A stretch of DNA of 64,000 bases from Streptomyces sp. NBS 14/10 (lineage in GTDB: Bacteria > Actinomycetota > Actinomycetes > Streptomycetales > Streptomycetaceae), in contig NZ_NCSM01000022.1 of assembly GCF_002224125.1 (NCBI RefSeq), forward strand, positions 448,607-512,606. The letters run 5' to 3'. The notes below the pieces were generated by a model. The model was not told the origin of the DNA. It made no database searches and worked only from the letters and a program-made list of their open reading frames with translations. Positions 1-13,200 of this stretch are shown here, one piece after another (the first letter of the stretch is position 1; every line of letters begins with the position of its first letter). A program made the position numbers and the translations under genes.

Positions 1-1284
1 GGACCGGCGCAGCTCCTCGGGGGACAGCGGGACCGAGGCCGCCACCGCCCGCCGGTACAACCGCTCGCTGAGGGCCGCCAGTTCGGCGTCGGTCTGCTCG
101 ATCTGCTCCTCGGTCATCGTGCGGTCGTCCACCCCGAGCATCCGGAACTCGCCCAGCAGCAGCGGGACCGACAGCCGGCCGCCGTCGGTGTCCAGCGGGT
201 ACTCCGCCATGCCGAGCGTCCCGGGAGTGGTCTGCACCCCCTGGGACGTACGCCCCGTCAGCGCGGCGGTCACCTGCTCACGTGGGGAGGGCGAGTCGTA
301 ACCCGCCGTGTCGAAGAACCCGTCCGGAACGGCCTCACCCTGCTTGTGCCGCCGGAAATAACTGTCCAACGCCGCCGTCAGCTCGTCGTGGACCAGCTTG
401 CTGAGCGCGTCGTGATCCTCGTCGAGAAAGCCTCGCGTGTCCGGCCGCAGAGCCCGGCGGGCGCTGTCGATCGCGTTCCGCAGCGGCACCGGCAGCAGGT
501 TCTTGGACAGCTGCGGGGGCTTGCTCGCCGGCTGGGCGGCGGCCTGGTTGAACATCTGCCAGGCGTATCCCCACACCTCGTCCACATCCGGGATGGCCGA
601 CAGGAACGGCATGAACCTCGCCGGTACCTTGCCGCCACCCATGATCCGGGTCACGATTCGCCGGGCGGCCCACTGCCCGGTCTGCCGCCCCGCGAGGAAC
701 AGATCCAGCAGGTCCGGCAACAGCACGTGCCCGAGAGCGTGGTCCTGGGCTCCCCTGAAACCGAACGCCGGGGTGCCCGGAGTGGACTGGTGGTAGGAGC
801 GGCCGTCATACCCCGCACCGGGTGGATGGACGGTGACGCCCTGGCCGAGTTCGGTGATCTCCCACCCCGGAAGGTCTTCCAGCAGCTCCCGCAGCGATAT
901 CGGACCGCCCCGCTCGGCCGTACGCGCCAGCCGGTCACGCACCAGCCTCCGCTTGGCCGCCCCCTCCGCCCGAGTCTGCCGTCGCTCACCCGGAATCGAG
1001 ACCGCCGGGCCGACGACGACCTCCGGGATAGGACTGGTGGCCATTACACTCCCCGGGGGCCGGGGCGCACCGATGTCATGGAGCCGCTGGGTGGCGGGGT
1101 CGTGCCAGAAGGGTGTCGTGTCGAGGACGATCTTGATGCCGGGAGCTTCCGCGATGACCTCCCCGCGCATGTCGGGCGCCTCGTCGGGGTTCTCCGGGAT
1201 GGGGACGCCGAGCCTCCGCAGGACATCGGGGAGGAAGGGGACGGTGAGCGGATAGCGGTACTCGGTCTCGGTGCCGATGGCCCC
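1..1284 (-). other. Possible amidoligase-like region, copy 3 (truncated by the window edge)
   Basis: EYGAIGTETEYRYPL, APGIKIVLDTTPFWHDP, GYDGRSYHQSTPGTPAFGF, RRALRPDTRGFLDEDHDAL, LTGRTSQGVQTTPGTLGM and MTEEQIEQTDAELAAL follow the same order as copies 1 and 2. The frame is still open at position 1, so more of this unit lies outside. Confidence 0.35.
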
Positions 1285-4200
1285 GTACTCGTCCCGCACC
1301 GCCCCGTCCAGCAGCGCGTGTGCCACCGCCGACGACTCCGTGAACGGCTCCAGCGCGTCCGCCACCACCCGCCCGGACGGGCCGATCACCACCGCCCGCG
1401 CGTCGAACAGCAGCCCCACGTCCGGCGGACCGTCCAGCACCCGGTCCCCCTCGGGCTTCGACGGGTCCACCCACACCACACCATCCGCCGTGTGGTACGC
1501 GGCGAACGCATGCCCCAGCCCGTCCTCCGGCCGCCACCCCCGCTCCGACGACACCGACCCCGGCCGCCGCGCCAGCACCAGCGCCACCGAACCCGGCCCC
1601 ACACGCCCGGCGTCCCCGGCCTCCCGCAGCGCATCCGCCACCGCGGTCCACGACCCCACCCGGCCCCACCCAGGACCCACCACCAGCCGGGACGCCGCAC
1701 CCGGCCGGTCCAGCACCGAGTCATCCACCACGCCGGCGGCCCGCACACCCGACGGCAGCATCCCGCGCGGATGCAACTCATCCCGCAACGCCTCCAGCAG
1801 CTCCAGGCACCGCCGCTCCGACACACCCGGAGGCACCCGCGACGCCACACCATCCACCCGGCCCGCCAACTCCCCACGGGTCAGTACCCGGGGAGCGGAG
1901 CCCGGGGCAGCAGCCCGGCCACCGCCCCGAGCCGCCGCGGGCCGACTCGAAGTCACCGGTACAGCCATCGTGGGAGCGGCAGGTCTGGTGGGGCTGGAGT
2001 TCGGGAGCGGGTACGGCCGCGGGACGGGGTGCGGGGCGTACTCGATGGCTGACGGGCTCGCCACCTCCGCCCGGTGCCAGACGACGCCGGAGGCGGCGAG
2101 CACGGTGAGCACCGGACGTCCGTCGGCGTCCTCGCCGGACAGGTTCGTGGGGGTCTCGGTAAACAGCACGGGACGACCCAGTTGCGCCAGCCGCCCGGCC
2201 ACCTCGTCGATGCCGGGAGCGGGCCTTGTGTGCGAGAGGAGGATCGAGGTGCCCGGTTCCTCCAGGTTGGGGTCGTTCGCCGTCAGTTCCACGAACTCAC
2301 CGACTGACATCGGAAACTCACGGTTGTTGACGATCAGCAGGACGGTGTCCGGGTCGTGCTCGTCCAGTTCGATCAGCGCCAGGTCGGGGGGCGGGTCCTC
2401 CTGCCGCCACGGCGTGTCCTCCAGACCGCCGGGCGTACGGATCTGTGCCAGGTTCACCCCCGACTTCGACTGTCCCGTGAAGTCGCGGGCACTCCACTCG
2501 ACCCCGTCCAGGACCGTGGCCATGCCCGTGTCGGTGAACGCCCCGTACTCCTCCACGAAGAACGCGGCCGCCACATCGGGGTCGTACGCGTCCCGCCCGA
2601 CCGCGAACGCCCGGGTGAGCACGCCCCGCAGATACGCAACGTCCTGCGGTTCGACGACGAAGTCGGATCCCAGGTGGAGCACCCGCCTGGCCACCTCGTC
2701 CACGTCCACCCCGGGCCCGTCCAGCACTTCTCCGGCCTTGACCCGGGCCCAGAACATCCGCGACCGCTCCGCCTCATCCAACCGGCGGTCGGGCCCGGAC
2801 AGTTTCAGGGCGGAGACGGCATCGGCCTCCGCACCACCGCCGTTCAGCCACCCCGCGGCCTGCCGCACCACCGGCAGATCCACGAAGTCCCCGAACGGCT
2901 CCCCCGCCACCCACGCCGACCTCGCCTCGGCCAGCACCCGGCGGACGACATCCTGGTCCACCTCCACCACGAACGCCGCCTCCGCACGCGCCGCCACCAC
3001 CCGCGACAGCAGATCCAGCGTCAGCGGACCGGCCTGCCCGAAGTCGCCATCGCCCCGCCACATCTCGTCCACCGCCGTCACCCCGCGCAGCAGCGCCCCG
3101 AGAGCGGCACGGTCGTCCTCCACATAGATCCCGAACATCGACTTCAGCGCCCGCAGCGCGTCCAGCGTCCGTACCAGCGCCTCCACCGGCACCGGGCCGG
3201 GCCCCGAGTGCAGCTCGGCCACCCGCGCCAGCTCCTCCAGACCCGCGCCCTCCGGCTCCGGCCGCAGCAGATCCACCCCGTGAGCCCGCCCCCGGGTGTC
3301 GGTGAACAGGGTCCGCACATACTTGCCATTCGCCGGCAGCGGCCACACCTCCTGCGGGCCGAACGACGCACGCGCCCAGCGCTGCGCCCGGTTCACGACG
3401 CGCTGCCCCGGAGACACCTCCCGCAGCGGATTGGCCACGAACACTTTGGGGGTGAAGCGGGACTTGCGGACGGGGCCGGGCCTGTTGCTGTCCCCGGGGG
3501 AGCCGAGCCAGCAGCCAGGGAAGTCGATCCAGTGGTCCTCGGGCAGCCCGGACACCAGCCACGCCACCCACGCCGCCGTCTCCTCCTTGTCGAGGAAACG
3601 CTCGACCACGTCGTCCCCGCTCCACACCGCCACCACCATGTAGCCCGGCTCGCCATGCGTGGAGACGCGGTACGCGTGGGCCTCGGGGAACGGGCTGCCC
3701 TCCGGACCCGGGCGCGGCAGCTCGGACTCCAGGGAGTACGTCACCGCGCCCTGGTTGAAGTTGACGAACGTCGACGCCTGGTCGAGGTGACGGTCGCCAT
3801 CCCCGAAGCCACTCGCGTAGTCGTCGGGGGCGAACGAGGCGTCTCCGATCCGCTCTCCGCTCGCCTCGCTGACGACCGGGAACATCACCACGTCCCAGAA
3901 CCAGTCGGGCACGCTGTCATCGAGAACCGGCCCCTGGCCCGGCCGCAGCGGGAACCAGGCCCCCTCGGGAACCCCCGGCCGTCCCGCGACCGTGTCGATG
4001 CTGCCCTTCCCGTCGGGCAGCGGGGTGACCTTCACCTCACCGCTGTGCAGCCACACCTCCATGCCGGCGCGGTCCGCGAGCCTCTGCAACAGCGGACGGC
4101 GACGGCCCAGGAAGGGCACGGCCAGCACGATCGGGGTGCCCGACGGCAGTTCCGCCCGCGCCACGCGCGCCGCCACCAGCTCGATGAACTCCTCAAGGTC

Positions 4201-7200
4201 CGCGTCCCGCGTCGACCGGTCCGGCAGCCGCACCACCAGCCTGCCGTTCGGGCCGTGCTTGTCTCGAAGCCAGTCGGCCCCGGCGACGTACGGCGCCTCG
4301 TCCACCGGCCACGGTGTCTCCAGCGCGGTGGTGTTGCCGAAGGCCAGGGAACCGTCCGGTTGCGGGATCCGGACATGGCTCCAGTCCGTGTCCAGCTCCA
4401 GGGCGTCCAGGTCCCCCATGACGTCAGGGCCCAGCCAGTTCAGACCCGGAACCCGGTGACCCCCCACCGTGAAGTAGCCGCCCTGAGCCGGCCCGGCCGC
4501 CCCCAGCAGCTTCTCCAGGTGGAACGCGCCCAGCGCCGCCAGACTCCCCGCCCGCCCATCGGCCTCCGCGTCCCGCACCAGCCCGAACAGCTCCGCACGC
4601 GCCGCGTCATCCACTGACGCGTCCTTCGGCAGGTGGAGCACCTCACGGGCCACGGCGTCCGCATCGAACGCCCTGCCCCGGAACCGCCGTTCCCGCCCGT
4701 GCAAGGCCTCCAACAGCCGCTCTGCCGCCGCCTCCTCCGGGGACTGCGCCGCGGCCGTCCGCACGGCGGGCGCGACGGGTGGCACCGCCGACCGCGGAGC
4801 AGGTGAGGCGGGCGGCGTGGCCGACTGCGGAGCACGTGCCGCCCGTGGCGCGGGCATGCGCGAGGCGACCGGTGCGGCGAAGACCCGCGGAGCGGGGTCC
4901 TCCGGCCCGGCGCCGTCCGCGGCGGGCGCGTCCCAACGACGCCGCCCCAGACTGGCCCAGTGGTCGTCGGCCAGCGCCCCCGCGGAGCGGATCGTGGCGT
5001 CCGAGTCCGGGCCCTGCTCCAGCAGGTGCTCCGCGACCTGGCGCACCGAATTGCGGTACTCCTCGACGGCGTAGCGGTGGTCCGACAGCGGCGCGTGCGG
5101 CTCCGGCGGCAGCACCAGGAAGACGGCAGCGTCCCACGCCCGCGCGACATCCGCCCCCACGGCACCCTCGGGTGCCGCGCCCGCGAAGTCCGCGTACGCG
5201 GACGCCCACAACCGCCGGGACGCATGCGCCGCCGCCTCGATCAGCTCCTCCGTCCAAGGACCGGGCCGCACCATCAGCGTCCGGGCCAGGTCCACCGGCG
5301 CGACACCCGCGGCACGCACCTCGGCCGTGTCCGGATCCGTGCTCTCGCTCGCGGTGAGCCGCGCCGCGACAGGCGCCACGTCCTCCTCGGTCAGCTCCTC
5401 CACGATCGGCCGGCGCTGGGAGTGATCGCTCGGTACGTGCCGCGCCTCGGCGGCCTCGCCGGCGGCGGCCCGTGCCCCGGCCAGGGCGTCGAGCGAGACG
5501 CCCAGGGCCCACAGCCGCGACTCGGCGACCTCCACGTCCTCCCGCGCACGCCGCCACTTCTCCCGGGCCCGCACGACCCGCCGGTCCCGCGACATCGGCC
5601 CGGACAGGGACGCGCACGCGGCGTTGAACTCGGCGGAGGCCTCGACGAGCGCGCTCCACGCCCGCGCGCGCCTGTTCCACGCGAGGACGGAGACCAGGTC
5701 GGCGGAGTCGGTGGCGTCCACGGCGAGTGGCCGGGCCGCGGGGAGCTGCGCGAGCCCTTCGGCGGCCCCGGTCCCGGACGGCAGCGGAAGGACCGGGCCG
5801 GCGGACACGGGCACCTGCGGGGCGACCGGGGCCGTCGGCGCGTCCGGCCACGGGGCAGGGGACGCCGGTGACGCGGGCACCGGCGAGACGGGCGAGAACG
5901 GCACCTGCGGGGCGACCGGTGCGGCGAAGACCCGCGGAGCGGGGTCCTCCGGCCCGGCACCGTCCGCGGCGGGCATGTCCCAGCGCGGTCGCAGGCCCAG
6001 TCCGGACCGGAGGTCGTCGGTCAGCTCCGCCGCGGACCGCAGCGCGGCCTCCGTGCCCGGCCCCGACGTCAGCAGGTGTTCGGCGACCTGGCGCACCGCA
6101 TTGCGGTACTCCTCGGCGGCATAGCGGTGGTCCGACAGCGGCGCGTGCGGCTCCGGCGGCAGCACCAGGAAGACGGCGGTGTCCCACACCCGCGCGACAT
6201 CCTCCTCCACGGCACCATCGGGTGCCGCACCCGCGAAGGCCTCGTACGCCGACGCCCACAACCGCCGCGACGCATTCGCCGCCGCCTCGATCAGCTCCTC
6301 CGTCCAAAGACCGGGCCGCACCATCAGCGTCCCTGCCAGGTACACCGACACGACACCCGCGGCACGCACATCGGCCGGATCCAGGCCCGCGGTCGCGCTC
6401 GCGGCGAGCCGCTCCGCGACAGGCGCCACGTCCTCCTCGGTCAGCTCCTCCACGATCGGCCGGCGCTGGGAGGCATCGCTCGGTACGTGCCGCGGCTCGG
6501 CGGCCTGGCCGGCGGCGGCCCGTGCCCCGGCCAGGGCGTCGAGCGAGACGCCCAGAGCCCACAGCCGCGACTCGGCGACCTCCACCTGCTTCCGCGCACT
6601 CCCCCACCTTTCCCGGGCCGACCTGACCCGCCGGTCCCGCGACATCGGCCCGGACAGGGACGCGCACGCGCGGTTGAAATCGTCGGAGGCCGCGACGAGC
6701 GCGCTCCACGCCCGCGCGTGCCTGTTCCACGCGGCGGAGACCAGGTCGGCGGAGTCGGTGGCGTCCACGGCGAGTGGCCGGGCCGCGGGGAGCTGCGCGA
6801 GCCCGCCGGCGGCCCCAGGCCCGGACGGCGGCGGAAGGGCCGGGCGGACGGGCGGGGGGCCGCCGGGGGGCTCATCGGCGGTGCCTGCGCTGCTCGCCGC
6901 CGAAGGCCGCGGAGCCTCCTCAGCCCTCGGCACGCCCGGGGCCGCCGCCTCACCGGAGCCCTCGGCCGCCACCGGGACCGGCGCGGCGGGCACGTCCCAG
7001 CGCGGTCGCAGGCCCAGTCCGGACCGGAGGAGGTCGGTCAGCTCCGCCGCGGACCGCAGCGCGGCCTCCGTGCCCGGCCCCGACGTCAGCAGGTGTTCGG
7101 CGACCTGGCGCACCGCATTGCGGTACTCCTCGACGGCGTAGCGGTGGTCCGACAGCGGCGCGTGCGGCTCCGGCGGCAGCACCAGGAAGACGGCGGTGTC

Positions 7201-10200
7201 CCACGCCCGCGCGACATCCGCCGCCACGGCACCACCGGGCGCCGCACCCGCGAAGGCCTCGTACGCCGACGCCCACAACCGCCGCGACACATTCGCCGCC
7301 GCCTCCTTCGCCTCGTCCCTCCAGGGGCCGTACGACACCATCAGCGTCCGGGCCCGCTCCACCGGCGCGACACCCGCGGCACGCACCTCGGCCGTGCCCG
7401 GATCCGTGCTCCCGCTCGCGGCGAGCCGCGCCGCGACAGACTCCACGTCCTCCTCGGTCAGCTCATCCGCGACCCACCGGCGCTGGGAGATTTCGCTCGG
7501 TACGTGCCGCGCCTCGCCGGCGGCGGCCCGTGCCCCGGCCAAGGCGTCGAGCGAGACGCCCAGGGCCCACAGCCGCGACTCGGCGACCTCCACCTTCTTC
7601 CGCGCACTCCCCCACTTGACCCGGGCCCGCAAGACCCCCCGGTCCCGCGACATCCACCCGGAAAGGGACGCGCACGCGGCGTTGAAATCGGCGGAGGCCT
7701 CGACGAGCGCGTTCCAGGCCCGCGCGTGCCTGTTCCACGCGTCGGAGACCAAGTCGGTGACGTCCACATTGAGTGGCCGGACCGCGGGGAGCTGTCCGCT
7801 CCCACTGGCAGCCCCGGACCCGGACGGCAGTGGAAGGGCCGGGCGGGCGGGCACGGGTGTCTGCGGGGCGACCGGGGCCGTCGGCGCGTCCGGCCACGGG
7901 GCAGGGGACGCCGGTGACGCGGGCACCGGCGAGGCCGGCGAGGACGGCGCCGGCGAGGCGAACACCGGTGGAGCGGAGTCCCCCGGCCCGGCGCCGTCCG
8001 CGGCGGGCGCGTTCCAGCGCGGTCGCAGGCCCAGTTCGGGCCGCAGCACATCGGCCAGCTCCGCCGCGGACCGCAGCGCGTCCTCCGTTTCCGGTCCCCA
8101 CATCAGCAGGTTCTCGGCTACCGATCGGACCGCGCCGCGGAAACCCTCCCCGGCGTACCGGGAGTCGGCGAGCACCGCGTGCGGCTCCACCGGCAGCACC
8201 AAAGAAACGGCGGCGGCCCAGGCACGGGCGACGTCCGTCTCCATGGCACCGTCGGGTGACATGACAGGCGCCGCATCCCCCGCACCCGCGAAGTCCGCGT
8301 ACGCCGACGCCCACAACCGCAACGACACGTTCGCCGCCACGTCGTCCAGCGCGTCCACCCATGGGCCGGGCCGCACCATCAGCACCCGGGCCAGATCCAC
8401 CAGTGACAGCGCGTCCACCGGCACGCGGTCGTCGGCACCACCGAGCATCATCTCGACATCGGCCCACGGGTCGTGGACCGGCGTGACGCCCGCGGCCTGT
8501 ACGTCAGCCCTGTCCAGACCGTCGCCGGCGTTCGCGACGAGCTGCGCCGCGACGCCAATCGCGTCCTCCTCCGTCAACTGCCCCGCGATCCACCAGCGCT
8601 GGGCCTCGTCCCTCGGCACGACCGGGGCCACGGCGCCTTCACCGGCGGCGCCCCGCGCCGCGGCCACAACCTCCAGCGGGACACCCAGAGCCCGCAACCG
8701 CGCCTCGGCCTCCTCCAGCCGCTCACGCGCCAGCTCGGCCGCGGCCCAGAAGCCCAGTTCCAGGCCCGCCATCAGCGTGTCCTCGTCGCCTGCCCGCCCG
8801 GCCCGCTCCTCCGACGCCGCCCCGGCAACAGCCGCCGCGAACTCGACCCACGCCCCCGCGTGCGCCTCCCAGGCGGAGGCAAGTGCCGGGTCAGCAGACT
8901 CGGCGGACTCAGCGGAGCCGGCGGAGTCCACAGCGAGTGGCAGGGCATCCGGGAGCTGCTCAAGCCCTTCGGCAGTCTCGGGCTCCAACGGCAGTGGGGC
9001 GGCCGGGCTGACGGGCGCACGGCTGCCGGAGGGCTCGGTGGCAGCACCCGTCGCGGGCGCCACCGGGGGCTCCCAGGACGAGGACTCCGGGGCCTCCTCC
9101 CAGGCCCGCACGGGCGCGTACCGCGGCGCCAGATCCAGGGCGTGCAGCTCCAGTTCCATCCCGATCTCGCCCGCGGCCGCCACCAGCGTGAGCAGCAGCC
9201 CCTGCCACAACCCGACCGGGTCGTGCCCGGCCTCGGTGAAGCGCGCGTTGACCGCTTCCATGTACGGGTCGACCACAGCCCGCAGGGCGTCGCGGGTCAG
9301 CGGGGAAGTATCCCCTCTGTCCGCCCGGCACTGGTCCACCGCGCGGAACCCGTGCAGCACAGCCTCGAACGCCGCCTCGTCGTTCTCCAGCAGCGGCCCA
9401 TACACCAGCCGGACCACCCGCCACCACCGCTGCACATCCCCGGCCCGGCCCGGGTCACCGGTCACCCGCTCGGCCACCTCGGCCAGTTGGGCCGGCGACG
9501 GCTCCGGGCGGAACCCCGCCAGCCAGTCGCCCTCCGTCAGCCGGAGCACCGTGACCAGCTTCGACCCACCGTGCCCGTCCGGCTCCCGACGTGTGGCGAA
9601 CCCGACCTCCAGGCCCTGGGCGGAGGTCCACACCCACTGGTCCGGGGGCATACCGTCGGCCAGTACCTGACCGGCCACCGGCCACTCCAGCGGGTCACGC
9701 CCAGGCGCGTGCGGACCCGCGACGTCCGCGCCCACCACCAGCACCGCCGTATTCGCCGGCTGCCGGGTCAACTCCGGTACATGCGCGAGGAGATAGTCCG
9801 CCACCTGCGCGTAGCCGAACGCCACGGCCGCGCCGGGCCCGGGCCTCAACCATGCCGCGGTCCCGTCCCCGTCGATACCGACCAGGAACACCCTGCCGAA
9901 CGGCGCCCGCTGCGGCGGGCCCTCTGCCAGGACCGCCGATGCCCGGTCCTCGTTGCCCTCATCCGGGGCCCACCGCACCTCAGTGAAGCGGTCCACGTCC
10001 GGCAGCGGGCCGTTGGACCTCTCCCGATGCAGCCACCGTCCGGCTCCGGCTCCGCGCAGCGAGACCCCCACCATCGCCCCCGACGCGTTCCGGTACGGCA
10101 CCGGCCGCACCCAGGCCACCGGGGCCCGGGCTCCGTCCAGCGTCTCGATGTGCTCATCCCACCCCACACGGCCCGGCATCCAGGGAGCGGAGACCGGCGC

Positions 10201-13200
10201 GGCGCCCTGGTCGCCGTGGAGCGCCACCGCCCCGTCCGCGTCCGGCCCGTGCGGAGCCCGCGGGGCCGAAACCGCCGAGGGCAGAGCCGACGTGGTCGAG
10301 ATCGTCGGCGCCGAGGCCGTCGCGGGAGCGGCAGGCCCGGTGGACCCGGGGAGCGGGTACGGCCGCGGGACCGGGTGCGGGGCGAGCGGGATGGGCGCCG
10401 GCGGAAGCTTCGGCACCGCCAGGTGCCAGACGGGGCCGGAGCCCGCGCTCGCGAAGGCGGTGAGCACCGGCACGCCCTGGTCGTCCGTGTCGGACAGGTC
10501 TGTCGGGTCCTCGGTCCACCACACGGGGCGGCCCAGCCGCTGCGCCAGCCGCTGCGCCACCGCGCCGACGTCGGGAGCCCAGTCGGCGTGCGAAAAGACG
10601 ACCTCGGTGCCGTGCTTCCGCTCCGTCAGTGCGGGGTCCACCGCGGCCAGCTCCAAGAACTCACCGACCGGCGGCTGGAACAGCTGGTTGTGGATGGTCA
10701 GCCGGACGGTATCCGGGTCCAGTGGGTCCGGATCGGCCCGCAGCAGGAGGGGGCGCAACGCGGGCGCCTGCCGGTTCCGGTTCCGGTTCCGCCACGGTGC
10801 GTCCACCAGACCGCCCGGCGTATGGATCCGCGCCAGGTTCACCCCCGGCCACGACTCCCCCGTGAAGTCACGGCCGCTCCCCTGGACCCCGTCCTGGACC
10901 GTGGCGATGCGGGTTTCGTCGAACGCCCCGAACACCTCCAGGTCGTACGCGGCCGCCACGTCCGGGTCGGACGCGTCCCGCCCCACGGCGAACGCCCGGG
11001 TGAGCGTCTCCCGCAGCTCCGCACGCTCCGACTCGTCGACGTCGAAGTCCGGGTCCAGGTGGAGCACGCGCACGGCCAGTTCGTCCACATCCGTACCGGG
11101 TGTGTTCAGCAGGTCCATGGTCTTGGTCCACGCCCACAGCATCCGCAACCGCTCCGCCTCACCCAACGGACGGGGTTCGGGCAGATTCAGGACGGTGGCG
11201 GCCTCGGACCTCGCCTCATCCCCCTGCACCCACTGCGCGCCCAGCCGCACCACCGGCAGATCCACGAAGTCCCACGGCATGTCGACGCGTTCGCCCCGCG
11301 GGCCACGGGGCCGGGCCTCCCACCACGCCGCCGCCGCGACCAGCGCGTCGCGGGCGACGTCCTGGTCCACCTCGACCCCGGGCCCCGCATGCGCCGCGAT
11401 CACCCGCCGCACCAGATCCAGCGTCAGCGGACCCACCCGCCGAAACTCCGGATCGGCCAGCCACATCTCGTCCACCGCCGCCACACCCCGCAGCAGCTCC
11501 CCGAAGTGGGCACGGTCCTCCACATGGACCCCGAACATCGACTGCAGCGCCCGCACCGCAATCCGCGTCCGCTCCTCCACCTCCGCCAACACCGAACCAG
11601 GCCCCCAGTGCAGCCCCGCCATCACCACGTACCGGCCCAGCTTCGCGCCCTTGGGATCCGGCCGCTCCAGGGCAACATCCCGGGGCTGCCCCTGAGAATC
11701 GGTGTACAGGACCCACCTCTGCCTGTTGGTCCCGGGCTGCTCCCCATCCGACAGCTGGCCGTGGAAGGCACGCACCCAGAGATCCGTGTCGTTCGCGGTG
11801 CGCTTCGCCATGGACAGCTCCCGCAGCGGATCGGCCACGAACACCTCGGGAGCGAAGGGTGATCTCATGGCGGGCCCCCGGCTGTTGCTGTCCTTGGGAG
11901 TCCCGAGCCAGCAGTCGGAGAAGTCGATCCAGCCGACCTTGGGCCGCCGGGACACCAGCCACTTCACCCACGCCACCCCCGCAGCCTCGTCGACGAAGCG
12001 GCTGACCACGCCGTTTCCGCTGCGGAACGCCAGCATCATGTAGCCCGGGACGCCATGCGCGCTGATGCGGAACGCGTCGGCCAGGGGGAACGGACTGCCC
12101 TCGGGCCCCGGACGCGGCAGCTCCTGCTCCGGCCCGTCGGTATCCGTGGGGAAGTGATAGTGGACAAACGTCGGCATCCGGTCGCTGATGCGCTCGATCT
12201 TCTCGTAGTTCCTCGCGTACTGGCCGGGTTCGAACGAGGCGTAGCCGGTCTGCTCTCCCATCGCCTCGCTGATGACCGGCCACATCACCACGTCCAGGTA
12301 CCAGTCGGGCACGCTCTCGTCGGGAACGGGCCCCTGGCCCGGCGGGAACGAGGCCCAGTCGCCGATGGGAACTCCGGGCCGTCCGGCAACCGTGTCGATG
12401 CTGCCCGTCCCATCGGCCCACGTGCTGACCGACACCTCACCGCTGTGCGCCCACACCTCCAGACCGGTACGTTCCGCGAACTGCTGGAGCAACACGCCGT
12501 ACTGGCCCAGGAAGGGAACGGCCAGCACGATCAGGGTGCCCGGGGGCAGACCCGCCCGCTCCACGGCGGCGGTCTCCAGCTCGATGATCTCCTCGACGTC
12601 CGCGTCCCGCGTCGACTCGTCCGGCAGCCGCGCCACCACCATGTCGTCACGCCGGTCACCCGCGACGACGTACAGCGCCGACCCCTTCGGCCACGGTGTC
12701 GCCCGCCGGGTACCACTGCCCGTCAGCTTGCCGTCCGGCTGCGGGACGAGGACCTCGCTCAAGTCCGTGTCCAGCTCCAGGGCGCCCATCGCCCCCATGA
12801 CGTCACGGCCCAGCCAGCTGACGCCCGGGATCTGCTTCCACTGCTTCGTGAAGTAGGTGCTGTGGCCCGGCCCGGCCGCCCCCAACTGGTCGAGGTGGAA
12901 CGCGCCCAGCGCCGTCAGACTGCCCGCCCGTCCCTTCGCCTCGGCGGCCCACACCAGCCCGAACAGCTCCGTACGCACCGCCTGATCCACCGGCGCGTCC
13001 TTCGGCAGGTGCAGCATGCGACGGGCCAGCACGTCCACATCGAACGCCTTGCCCCGGAACCGCCGGTCCTGCTCGTGCAGAGCCGCCAGCCGCTCCATGG
13101 CCACCGCGTCCCGGGAGAGGGTGATCCCGACCGTCACCTGCCGTGCCAGTTCCGCACGCGGCACCCCGGCGAGCGCGGCCACCTCGTCGGAAGGTCCCCC

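Noticed and set aside
4900..8960. Tandem 1-kb repeats as a possible mobile or integron-like array
   Set aside because: The repeats keep the reading frame, carry the same protein module and have no terminal inverted repeats, integrase or attachment sites.
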